The notes beneath the pieces were generated by a model. The model had not been told where the DNA came from. It worked only from the letters and a program-made list of their open reading frames with translations, and ran no database searches. This document shows, in pieces, positions 33,516 to 43,420 of a stretch of 43,420 nt of DNA (within the stretch, counting starts at the first letter, position 1; each line of letters begins with the position of its first letter). The stretch comes from Mesotaenium endlicherianum (Eukaryota > Streptophyta > Zygnematophyceae > Zygnematales > Mesotaeniaceae), in assembly GCA_009602735.1 (NCBI GenBank), contig WELA01008857.1, positions 329,963 to 373,382 of the forward strand. The letters run 5' to 3'. The translations under genes and the position numbers were made by a program.

Positions 33516-36500
33516 AAGCCAGCAGCTCACTGTCAGTCCTGCCTGGCGTGATACAAGCAAACAAATGAGCAGCCCCCAGATGACAAGGCCACAGGCAGCG
33601 CTGCACTCGTGGTCCCCCAGCCAAGTTATGGCTCTGCGATGGAAGTGCGCGCGACAACCTGCTCGATTGCTGCCAAGGCATGCACCCCCAGACTCGACAG
33701 AAACTCCAAAGCGTGGCCAGAGTCGCAAAAGGAGCGACGCAAATCACACCCCACACACGAACGCAAGCGCGCATGTGCACAGAGGCACACAGACAGACAC
33801 ACACCGTACACACCCACACACTGCACACTCGCACATATAAAGGCACACACCTGTCCTGGTACGCGCGCATGCTGTTGCCGAGCAGCACCATGTTGGCGAG
33901 AGCCCCTTGCTGCGCGTTCAGAGACAGCACCTGCAGCCCCCCGCCGCCAGACCGCCCCAAACCATCCGGTTCGTGTGAGACTGACGCCCTCTCTGGAGAA
34001 CTAGTGCAATCCCAATAGGGCCCTACAGTACTTCCTCGCCATGCTTGCCTGCGTGGAGCGCAGGCGGCAGCGTGTGCCTGATCTGCCAGACCTGGACTGC
34101 CCTGGCCTGCACTTGAAGCGCGAGCGGTGGCAAGTTGCAAGCGACAGCCGCTGCGTGCGGGAACCAGCCAGTGCGGTGCGCAAGCACCAGAAAGCGAGCC
34201 CAGACCCCAACTCTCTTACCTCGGAATTAACCCCAATCCTTTAAAGTGCCCCACATCGCCCAGACTACAGAACTGTCAAAGACGCAGAATTGCTTGTATA
34301 CGAGAATGCAAAACTGGAAAGAGGACTGCAACAAAGATGACCCAAAGCATCACATGGGTATCCATAGACAGGCAAGACAAACCAGGAACGTTTCGGGGTT
34401 TGGGGTTGGGGTCGGAACGTCGGGGTTAAAGGGGGAGGGGGGGGAGAGGAAGAAGCGGGACGAGGAAGAGGCGGGGCACGGACATTGTCGTACAGCTGGG
34501 CCTCGCAGTGGGGCATGAAGAACACGGTTGGATGCTGTGCCCACCTCTTGCCCTCCTGCGCCCGCTTGCCCCCACACCCCCACCCATCCCTACTTTGGCC
34601 GAATCAGCAACAGCCACACGGCATCTGGAACGTTACAGCAAACACGCTTGAGGGTGCAACCACTCAGCAGCAGCCCCTGGTAAGATACACGCACAATCCC
34701 CGCAGGCGCTTGTAGACAGCCACCAGGAAGCAGCCCCCCCGTCTGAACCACATGCACATGATGCGCAAGCTTCGCACAAAACTTTCTCCCCCTCTTATTT
34801 ACCCCTCCCACTCCCCCTTCCAACCCCCCCGTCCCTTTCCTTCTTCCTCGGAGTGAGCAGCGTGGGGAGCTTTGAGGGAGGGCCCTGCCCAGACGCACTG
34901 CTGCAGTCCAACCTCCTTCTTGCTGGTGCACGAAGCACAAGAGGTAGAGGGGGAGGAGGGGGAGGAGCAGGAGGAGTAGGAGGAACAGCAATAGGGGCAG
35001 GAAGGAGCAGCAGGAGGAGGAGAAGGAGGAAGAAGTGCAGGAGTAGAGGCAGGAGCAGGAGCAGGAGCAGGAGGAAGAGGAGGAGGAAACAACGACACAA
35101 CGTGGTGAGCCGAACAAGGCCCAGCGCCTGTCGCAATACTGCTGCAGGTAAGACCCTAGGACCAGACGCCCCCAGCCCCTCGCAACTGACTGCCCTCTCC
35201 AACCAGTCAGATTTCCCTGCAGAACCCGAGAAAGAACAAGAACAGCAGTGGATTGCCTCCCCCTCCTCCTCCTCCTCCTGGCCAGACTGCCTGCGGGCCA
35301 TGCGAGGTCCGTGGCTATGTGCTGCCACTGCCATTTCGATGCAGGTGAGAGCAGCCCCGCGTTCTACTCCTCTGCGACTGCCGGCCCAGCCCCAGCCTTT
35401 AGCTTTCCCAGGTGTGCGTCTGTAATATATGTGCATATACGTGTGTGTGTCTGTTTTCTGTGTGTGTGAAAGAGCGGGAGTGTGTGCGCGTGCTTGTGTT
35501 TCTTTGTGTCGGTGTGTGGGGGAGAAGAGAAGAGAAAAAGCGGACCTCGTTGGTTGGGATGACGTGGCAGCCGAAGGCAACAGCGGCCTCGTGCTCTTCC
35601 AGCGTCAGCACGGGATCGTACACCCACACGCCCCTCCCAGCCTGCCCCTTGGAGCATCCACTACCATCATCAGCACCCACCCTATCGAGATGTTGACACA
35701 CACTCAATGCATACAGAAAGATAGGCCAGCATGCAGTCCAGACCGAGAGAGGCCCCTCATGGAGGTGCAAGCATCATTAATTAGACGCGCAAGCACCCCC
35801 ACAGCGTCATGAACTCTGAAACGCTACTGGCTTTCGATCTGCCTCCCCCACCCCCCTTCCTCCCTCTGGCCCCTTTCCTCCCTCGACCACTTCTTAGTCC
35901 TCCCTAAAATTCAGACCCTAAATCCGAAACCAAACCAAATGCCTTCTCCGACTCAGGGCTGCACACATGCAGCATCTCTTTGCCCTCTTACGGACCATTC
36001 CGTCTGCGCGGATGTTTGGAGACAAGAGCTCTACATCGGCAGGGGTTTTGGGGGGGGAGGGGGGCAGGGAGATCAGGGGTCAAAGAGACGCGATGAACCA
36101 AGGGGCGGGAGGAAGGGTCCGGGATGAGCAAGGTGGGTGGGAGTTCAGAAGAAGTAGAACACATGGCCTAAAAAATCTTTCTCGGGGTGCTGGCATACAT
36201 CAAGGGATCAGGGTTTATGTTTTGATGAGCCAATCAGAGTGCTCGGGGGCCTCTACCCTGCAGCCACTTGTGAGCGGACACTTAGAGAGCGGGGGCAAGA
36301 GCGAGGGGGAAGCACGCGGGCAAGAGCACAACTTTGCGTCACACTCAAAGTGTCTATGGTGAGAAGCGGGGGATGGGAAGGGCTGGTTTGGGTTTCCAAA
36401 TTCTCAAGTTTTAGATTTCGAATTATTCCAACAGAGGTGAGAAGGGGGCCTGGTTTGCGCACATGCATCACAATACGCTCATCGAACTGGCCAGGGGGAG

Positions 36501-38898
36501 CCAGGTGGCGCACCTGGAGGAACTCAGAGATGAGGCAGGCCAGCGCCAGCTGGCAGCGCGAGACGTCGGAGTCGGCAATACTCCCCACCCCATATACCAC
36601 CACCTCAATCTCTTTCCCGCCTCCGCCCTCGCACGCTGCCACTTGTCCACTTCCTGGGCCGTCTCCACCGCCGCCCTGTGCCTGCCTCAGCTCTTGAGGC
36701 TGTACCCTTGGCACACCTGTCCCTAACCCCCCTTCCTCCCTCTCCCTCTCCTCCCCGGGCGTTGCCCCCTCTTCTGCCTCTCCCCCCTGCTCACTCGAGT
36801 CACAACCTCCCCCACAGGAAGCCGCCCGAGGCTCCCGTTCACACCCGCCTTCACACTCCGCCTCCGGGTGCGCAGGGGCGCCCAGGTGGGGCTCAGCCGC
36901 GAGGCGGTCAGGAGGGGCGCTTGCCGCCTCCGCCACTTGGCCTTCTGAAAGTGGAGGCCGGGGGAGCTCTCCGCTCGGGCTGGATGGTCTGAGCTTTTCT
37001 GCATGTCCTGTAACTGGAGCTCGGGTTGCTGCACCTGGGGCTGAGGCTGGGGCCGGAGCTGGAACGGGGGCTGTGACAGTAGCTGGAGCTGGGGCTGGGG
37101 CAGGGGTTGGGGGTGTGGCAGTGGTGGCGGTCGCAGCTGGCGGGGGAGCACTGAGGCGGGCGGCAACATCTAGAGCGCGCATCTGCTCTGCTTGTCGCAG
37201 CCCCCCATCGACGCCACACACACATACACACACACGTACATGCGCACGCACACGCAAGAGCGGGCACCCGTGCCAGAGCCTGCCCTCAGAACTTGGATAA
37301 TCCCTCTTCGCTGTTTTTTTAAGCCCTGCTGCTGTAGTCCTCGCACAGACCATCTCTTGAACCATGCGTCACTCGGCCCTGGAACGAACAGGAGAAGTGG
37401 GCGGGGCCTAGGGAAGGGGGGGGCCTGGGGTGGGGCGGGGTGGGGTTGTCAGTGAGCATGTGCGTNAAGAAGACAGCTAAGACCTAGTTTTGAAAAAGGA
37501 GACCACTGCAAGTGCCTTGCCCTCGCAGCCACCTTGCTGTCTACTGTGCTCAAGCCCTTTGTGGCTGGCCTGGCTGCTCAGCCGTGAGCTAGGCTGTCCC
37601 AGAGGACTTGACGGAATGCACTTGACCGAAAACGCGACAAGCTTCAGAACCAGATGTACCGCTCTTCAGCAGATCGGTGACTGAGTGGGTGGGAAAAAGA
37701 AAGGAGGAGGAGGAGGAGGAGGAGGAGGAGGAGGAGGAAGCAAGCTGCTTGGGCAAGAGGGCCTCCTGGCCGTGGTGGTGAAGAGGTGGGAAAAGGCGAC
37801 AGGCAAGGGCGGGCCCCCTGTCAGGGAGTGGTGGGAAGACAGGCCCCCCGCTCTCTCCGGGAGACGGAGCAGCGCAGCCATGGGCAGGGATTCAGACCCC
37901 AAATAGCTTCAGCGCGTTCGGATCGGGAGGGCGTACCATGGAAGCTCTGAAAGAAAGGCGATGTCTCCACCTTGGTCCTGCTCCCCCAGCGCACGGCAGA
38001 CAACCCCCCCTCCACCCCCCCGCCTCCTCCTCCTCCACAGATCAGACCCTCTAATTCTGCATGCCAGTTGCACCGGAGGTCCAGCGAGGGGAGGAGTGTG
38101 GTCTTAAGAGTACGGGCATACTATATATACATAACATATATGCATGTATACATATATATACACATATGTACACATTATTTGAGAATATACGAGTGCATAC
38201 ACATGCATGCAAGTATTAACACGTGTACGTATATGCATGCGGACACTATTACTCACACTTGATGTGTACCACAGCGACCTCGCCAGCCAGTAAGCGTCAC
38301 AGGCAGCCTCGAAATGCACAAGTGGCAAGTGAGGAAAGAACAGGCAGGGTTGTGGTGGCTGGCTGGTGGAAGCTGGCAACTGTCGTTTCCAGCCGTCAGA
38401 GTGCGGCGATCTACGGTAATGAATTCTAGCCTGTGTACAGAAGGATGCTCTGGTGGTGTTGGGCCCATACCTGGCCAGCTGAAGGAGCGCTATGAGGCGT
38501 GCCTTCTCACTGCCTTCCCCGTCACCAGCTCTACCATTATGACGTTTCCCATTCTTGCTTCTCCCCTTCTTAGCCTTAGCGATCCCGTTAGTATGTAGCC
38601 GAGGGCTAGCGAATGGAGCTGCACCCCAACCAGGCATGTGCTCCACGCTGCAGGGGCCAACTTCAGCTGATACGACCCCATTTCTGTTTTGCTTTGTGAT
38701 GGAGGCAATGTGCATATAATTTTGATGGTTTGATTTGTTTGCTTCTACTATATTACTGCAAGAGTTGGAGCCTCTCAATGCATCAGGCGACTTGTGTGAG
38801 CCTTTTCTGCGAGAGCGTGGAATGCTACCATCCGAATCAGACCCTATAGTCGTACGAGTTTTTCTGTTTTGGACTACAGTCCAATCTTCGCTGCTCAT
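32830..38898 (-). CDS. SRR1: SRR1-like protein gene, seven exons recognised
   Basis: Member of the SRR1 family; in Arabidopsis SRR1 supports phytochrome-B signalling and circadian timing. Exons in transcript order: 38471-38898 (ATG at 38898, starts MSSEDWTVVQ); about 37182-36514 (Ala/Pro-rich, ends EIEVVVYGVGSI then QLALACLISEFLQ); 35641-35546 (VWVYDPVLTLEEHEAAVAFG, ends PTNE); 34534-34484 (PTVFFMPHCEAQLYDN); 33930-33851 (ALANMVLLGNSMRAYQD); 33312-33165 (SPCLDALYLAKSVTVAEM); 32922-32830 (ends QSAFNDMRCYITL, TGA). Each lies between AG and GT, and phases agree for every junction except the first: exon 1 ends in phase 2 and exon 2 fits phase 0. An unseen exon or another splice site is therefore needed there. 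A micro-exon may also be missing before PTVFF. The order of conserved blocks equals that of the SRR1 domain. Domain firm, exact edges approximate. Confidence 0.82.
33484..33515 (+). repeat. (GGCA)n microsatellite
   Basis: About eight GGCA units, inside an intron of the SRR1-like gene. Confidence 0.95.
34930..35092 (+). repeat. Polypurine minisatellite in an SRR1 intron
   Basis: About 160 bases of nearly pure purine with AGG and GGAGCA repeats on the + strand (pyrimidine-rich in the transcript). It lies in the intron between the YDP exon and the MPHC exon. Could form triplex DNA, and reads as spurious Ser/Cys/Pro-rich frames. Confidence 0.85.
37702..37738 (+). repeat. (AGG)n microsatellite
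   Basis: About twelve AGG units, inside the first intron of the SRR1-like gene. Confidence 0.95.
38115..38240 (+). repeat. Alternating purine-pyrimidine AT-rich stretch
   Basis: Interrupted TATA/CATA repeats (TATATATACATAACATATAT and similar) in the first intron of the SRR1-like gene. Confidence 0.7.
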
Positions 38899-41895
38899 AG
38901 TCTACTTCTCACACAGACGCAGTCAGAGAAGCCTTCGATATTACGGGGATTTTGAACAAACTCAGCGTCAGCTTCAGCGGTCCCCTTGCCGTCCCTCTTC
39001 TGCGTGAGCTTAAGCAAAGCTCAAAAGGGCTCTAATCATGGTCAAAGGGTCCCGATGTTATGAAATTAGAAGGGTAGGAAGCTCAAATATATGCTGTTTG
39101 TGTGCTGGAGCTTGAGCAGTGCAGCGTTGCTGTCGCAAGTCATCGCAACTCCACGTTTTTCATTGTTCCATACGGTTCTATACTGAAGAAGTCGGGAAAG
39201 CTAGTGTCGTGCCAAACCGTGTCGGATCCATGGCAAGCGTGATACTCCTCAACACGTGTTCCATCAACCTAGTCGACGAGTCGGTGGTTCCTCACGTATG
39301 TATGCCTTGCCGGGTCGACTGGACGGTGCATCCCTGCAAGTGGAAATTTAACCTGGATAATCGCCCTCCGCAAGTGTGTCGACGGCAGGTTGTCTGTGGT
39401 GGACCTCAATTTGGTCATCCTTCACAAGGAGCAGTAAGTGAGATGGTTAACATTCAGTATTCTCACAGCTTGTTCTCTCACAACTCCTATTTCAAGACTT
39501 AAGTACTTTCGCAAAAAGTTTCTACTCCTCATTTGCCTTTACAAGGACAGAAGCATCTTACTTCCAAATGGACTTTTGACCAAGTTAAAGGTTACACAAG
39601 TGAACAAATTCTAGTTTGCAATCACGTCTAAGCAGATCACAAGCAACACTAAGCTTCAGATAATATTGCCCTCCAGGGCTTTCGCTTAACATTTACAAAG
39701 TCACAGCTTACAAAACTCTGAATTGAAGCATTTATGCTGGCCTGGCTTGAGTCTTCCGCTCAAAGCCGCGCCTAACAGTTCTTCACTGCTGGCTAGGCTT
39801 TAATCTACCGAGGGCTCCACTGAGGGCTTTAATATTGCTAACACTGCTCTTGTTTTCGCGACAACTGAGACTTCAGAGAACTTAGAAACTAACACGGCAC
39901 TCATCATTATATGTGCTTTCCGCACGCTTGTGGTGTTTGACCAAAACTACGCTAAAATTTCCTAGCAGATCCTATATGGAAGCTCCTTATCATTTGTAAC
40001 AAAAATTCCTTCTTGGCAACTCCTAGCCCTTAAGTTTTCTATGAAACAAAGCGTGAGAATCTGAGATGGAGGCAGAGATCTTTAGCGTCAGCAGAAGCGT
40101 GTCGTCTTGGCACCTTGGGGCCTTGGGAGCGTCTTTCTCCTTCTTCTTTGCGCCTTTCTTCCTTCTTCCTTCTTCTTTTACTCTTCTTTGCTTTCTTGCT
40201 TTCGATGTCACTTAGCATGCATGCACGCCTCACAACCGTTGGACCTGACACGCCTATGTGGCCATCGAGCCCACGTCCCCTGAGGTGGCATCTCAGTCGT
40301 GGCAGCTCCAGCCTCCATTGAAGGGCTGCTGCCGAGTTGGCCTGCTTATTCAGCGTGGGCTGACTCGTCCATCGCTAAGGTAGCCGCTGGATCAGCTTCC
40401 TTGACTTGGCAGCTGCTGACATGGACCATTTGCAGGTCTTGGTAGGGTCAACCTTACGGCTGACCTGGCTGTCAAATTCCCACCCATCCTTGAGTGTGGC
40501 TTTTGACTTGTCGCAGTCACCCTCACGTGTGACTTTGACCAAGACTGACTTGCATACTTCAGCAATCTGAACGGTGAGTCAATGCTGACTTTCCGTGCCT
40601 GTGGTCGTTATGACTTGCACCACACGTGCCGCGCCGTCCAACTAGTGATAGTCGCAACACCAGTAAATTTCATGCTGCTTCATATGCATAATTGGAGTCA
40701 ACAGTTGAACCTTTACATAACCTAGCCAACTTGCACGCTTTCGCGAGCTTTCGCGACTATCTAGGTCAGATGCGTACACATCCGATTCAGAGCACGGCCA
40801 GTTACACGAGTGACAGTCCTTATTTCCCCCTGAATAAATTTACGTGAGGCGCCTTACCGAAGCCAACAAACCTAAACACACAGCGTCACCTGGTTTGGAA
40901 TCAAAAAATAAAAATAATAATAAAAAATTAAAAAAATTCACAGCCCTTGTCTTTTGCTGCAACTTTTCTCTTGCATCTCGCATCTCTAGAGCCTGGTACA
41001 GTCGTGTCAGGTCCCTTTTTCTTAGGTGGTCTACCCCTCTTTCTAACATGCTGGTCTTCATCCTCCTCTAATTCACCAGGTTAGGAGTCTGTTGCCTCTT
41101 CTTGCTTTCTGTGGTCTGCGTAGTATGTGTAGTTTGGGTAGTTTCTGTGTCAGGATTCAGTTGCAAAGGCTGCTCAATAACTTGTGTTTGTGACAGATCT
41201 TTTGGCCAAATTTTAACAACTCCCTCTCGACTCTCAAGGCATAATCCATTGTTTTTCCGATATTTCAGGCATATACTACTAGCGCCGATTCAGCAATAGG
41301 TTCCGAATTCACCCAGAGAAGGGATTGTGGTCCAATACCATATCCAGTCAAGTCACCACTGAATTTAGTTTTGTTGCTGACACAAGTGCCGATTTAACAA
41401 TAAGTCTTTTGGATTCACGTCTAAAGAAGGAGTTGTGGACCCGGATTTGTTTGCTTGACTTTGCGTCGGGACGATACCGTTACTCAACGGAAGAGTTCGC
41501 ATGTTCAGAGTTATTACTTGACAACAACCCTCAGGTGTTCTAGACCGTCAGGCATTTCAAGTCCATTATGGGGGATGCGTCAGATGCTCATCTTTCTCCT
41601 ACTCGACCCTCCAAAACCTTGCGTGGATACCTGAGAGAAAGCTTCTCTATCGTGGGCATGGGGCTTGCGGGACAGGTGGAAGGCTAGCAAGGGTAGTTTT
41701 GCGGAGGGGCCAACCTCACCCCAACCGTATGTTGCCAAACCCCCTCAAATGCCAAACCCCAAAACCGCTCCCCTAAACCCTACCCAAGGCACAAGTGCCA
41801 ATTTTCTAGTGCCAAAACCCATTCCAAAGTCTAACCCAAAGTTTGACTCAAGCCCTAACACTGAGGGAGCGGCACTAACAGCTGGTGCGACGCAG
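38899..41895. other. Intergenic region upstream of SRR1, nothing recognised
   Basis: Should contain the SRR1 promoter near 38900-39050. An open frame at 39119-39502 (+) has no recognisable domain and I do not call it a gene. I looked for other coproporphyrinogen oxidase exons upstream of 41896 and saw none. Confidence 0.4.
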
Positions 41896-41981
41896 GTGCT
41901 ATTTGGAGTTCAACCTGCTGTACGATCGCGGAGTGCGCTTCGGACTCAACGGCGGCCGCATAGAGTCCATTATGGTGTCAG
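41896..41981 (+). CDS. Coproporphyrinogen III oxidase, single isolated exon
   Basis: An 86-base exon between CGCAG and GGTAAAC. Its translation reads [12 protein letters not shown] then [16 protein letters not shown], the highly conserved substrate-pocket segment of oxygen-dependent coproporphyrinogen III oxidase (family consensus near YVEFNLVYDRGT and GGRIESILVS). The enzyme decarboxylates coproporphyrinogen III in haem and chlorophyll synthesis, in plastids of plants. One residue is missing relative to plant sequences in the FGLKTGG region. No partner exons are visible in the 3 kb upstream or 1.4 kb downstream. It is either an exon within a gene with very long introns or a captured or broken fragment. 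Confidence 0.7.
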
Positions 41982-42000
41982 GTAAACCCGTACTTTCTTA

Positions 42001-42191
42001 TTGACCTCCATTGACCTGTGTTGACTCTTGATACCCTTTGTATACACATATTGACCCGTGTTTGATCATTGTTGCCTTTGTTGATCGGGGTCCAGGATTC
42101 ACAGGTGTTGACTTTTTGACCTTGAAGTGAGCTGCAAGAACTATGTTGACCCTAGGAGTTGTGAGTTTGACTGTTGTTGACGTGGATTGAC
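42001..42191 (+). repeat. Cluster of ten TTGAC motifs
   Basis: TTGAC at 42001, 42011, 42021, 42051, 42108, 42116, 42146, 42167, 42177 and 42187, all on one strand. TTGAC is the W-box core bound by WRKY factors. A degenerate tandem repeat is the simpler reading. Confidence 0.6.
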
Positions 42192-43065
<874 letters not shown>

Positions 43066-43420
43066 TGTAATGAATCAGTATATTGGTTGACATAATATTC
43101 AGTTTAATAATATAGTTCAATAAGTTCAGCTTGCTGAACTCTAGTTAATGATCAGTCTGCTGGACTTTATATTTAATATCAGTTTAATGACTCGGCCGGA
43201 AGCAGCAGGCTGAAGTCAGCTTAAGTCAGCTTGCTGACACATTCTTTGACAGCCAGCTGACTTCCGTACTCGGTAGCAGCGAACTGCCTCGATATGCATC
43301 TAAGTGTGGTATGCTAGATGAATGGCCAGATGACATCCCTATGATGGATGGCGATTCGGGATGATGGGAGATGGCGGTGAATTTGGTTAACCGAGGTCCT
43401 ACCAACGTGGTTAACTCCCG
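43066..43420 (+). mobile_element. Family 1 LTR, first 355 bp, cut by the window end
   Basis: Starts TGTAATGAATCAG and follows the family 1 LTR base for base with roughly 10% differences up to the window edge. No polypurine tract precedes it (the flank is AAGGGAACATTGG), so it is a 5' LTR or a solo LTR rather than a 3' LTR. Confidence 0.9.

Noticed and set aside
36253..37365. 370-codon single-exon protein on the - strand
   Set aside because: Only the part down to 36514 carries the SRR1 start (VVVYGVGSI ... QLALAC). The rest is read-through into introns on both sides.
39119..39502. 127-codon frame on the + strand
   Set aside because: No domain, no clear start context and no neighbouring exons; it could be chance.

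Overview
This is nuclear DNA of a plant-lineage eukaryote (streptophyte). It contains intron-bearing genes with plant homologues, clan-86 cytochrome P450s, Ty3/gypsy chromoviruses primed by initiator tRNA-Met, and foldback elements with 9-bp target duplications of Mutator type. A seed-free plant with a large, repeat-rich genome (fern or lycophyte type) is my guess; nothing in the window proves the species. Two N positions (21426, 37466) show it is a draft assembly.

Layout. 1-454: last exon of an Ecdysoneless (ECD/SGT1-family) gene, + strand. 2188-4341: intact single-exon clan-86 P450, - strand, swollen by Ala/Gly/Pro-rich inserts. 4.3-10.5 kb: non-genic, holding a 903-bp Mutator-type foldback element (6610-7512) and a probable solo LTR (8551-9490). 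10.5-28 kb: a nest of transposons. The oldest layer is a decayed gypsy-type pol relic (integrase C-terminal half followed by a PHD-like finger; 20105-20874 continuing at 27588). A 748-bp Mutator-type element (ends at 10550 and 20095) abuts the relic, and an 8.8-kb Ty3/gypsy element (11201-19993) sits inside that element's right terminal repeat. A second, minus-strand 6.7-kb Ty3/gypsy element (20875-27582) sits inside the PHD codons. 29103-30760: second P450, paralogous to the first, same strand, broken by one missing base. 32830-38898: an SRR1-like gene on the - strand, seven or more exons, recognised from dispersed conserved blocks. 41896-41981: one isolated exon of coproporphyrinogen III oxidase, + strand. 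43066-43420: start of a further LTR of the first Ty3/gypsy family, cut by the window end.

Most notable. The 8.8-kb element has intact gag and pol in different frames, linked by a textbook -1 frameshift signal (TTTAAAA, 7-nt spacer, perfect 10-bp hairpin across the gag stop). It also carries an intact third ORF (about 558 codons) of unknown function after pol. That ORF lies between two copies of the element's 3' untranslated/polypurine segment and behind a strong splice acceptor with a TACTAAC branch-point match. The second element has its own -1 signal (AAAAAAC plus a hairpin), but its pol is dead.

How the genes relate. The P450s probably arose as a tandem pair that transposons later pushed about 25 kb apart. 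ECD, SRR1 and the P450s are ordinary host genes with no evident shared pathway. The rest of the window is transposon biology.
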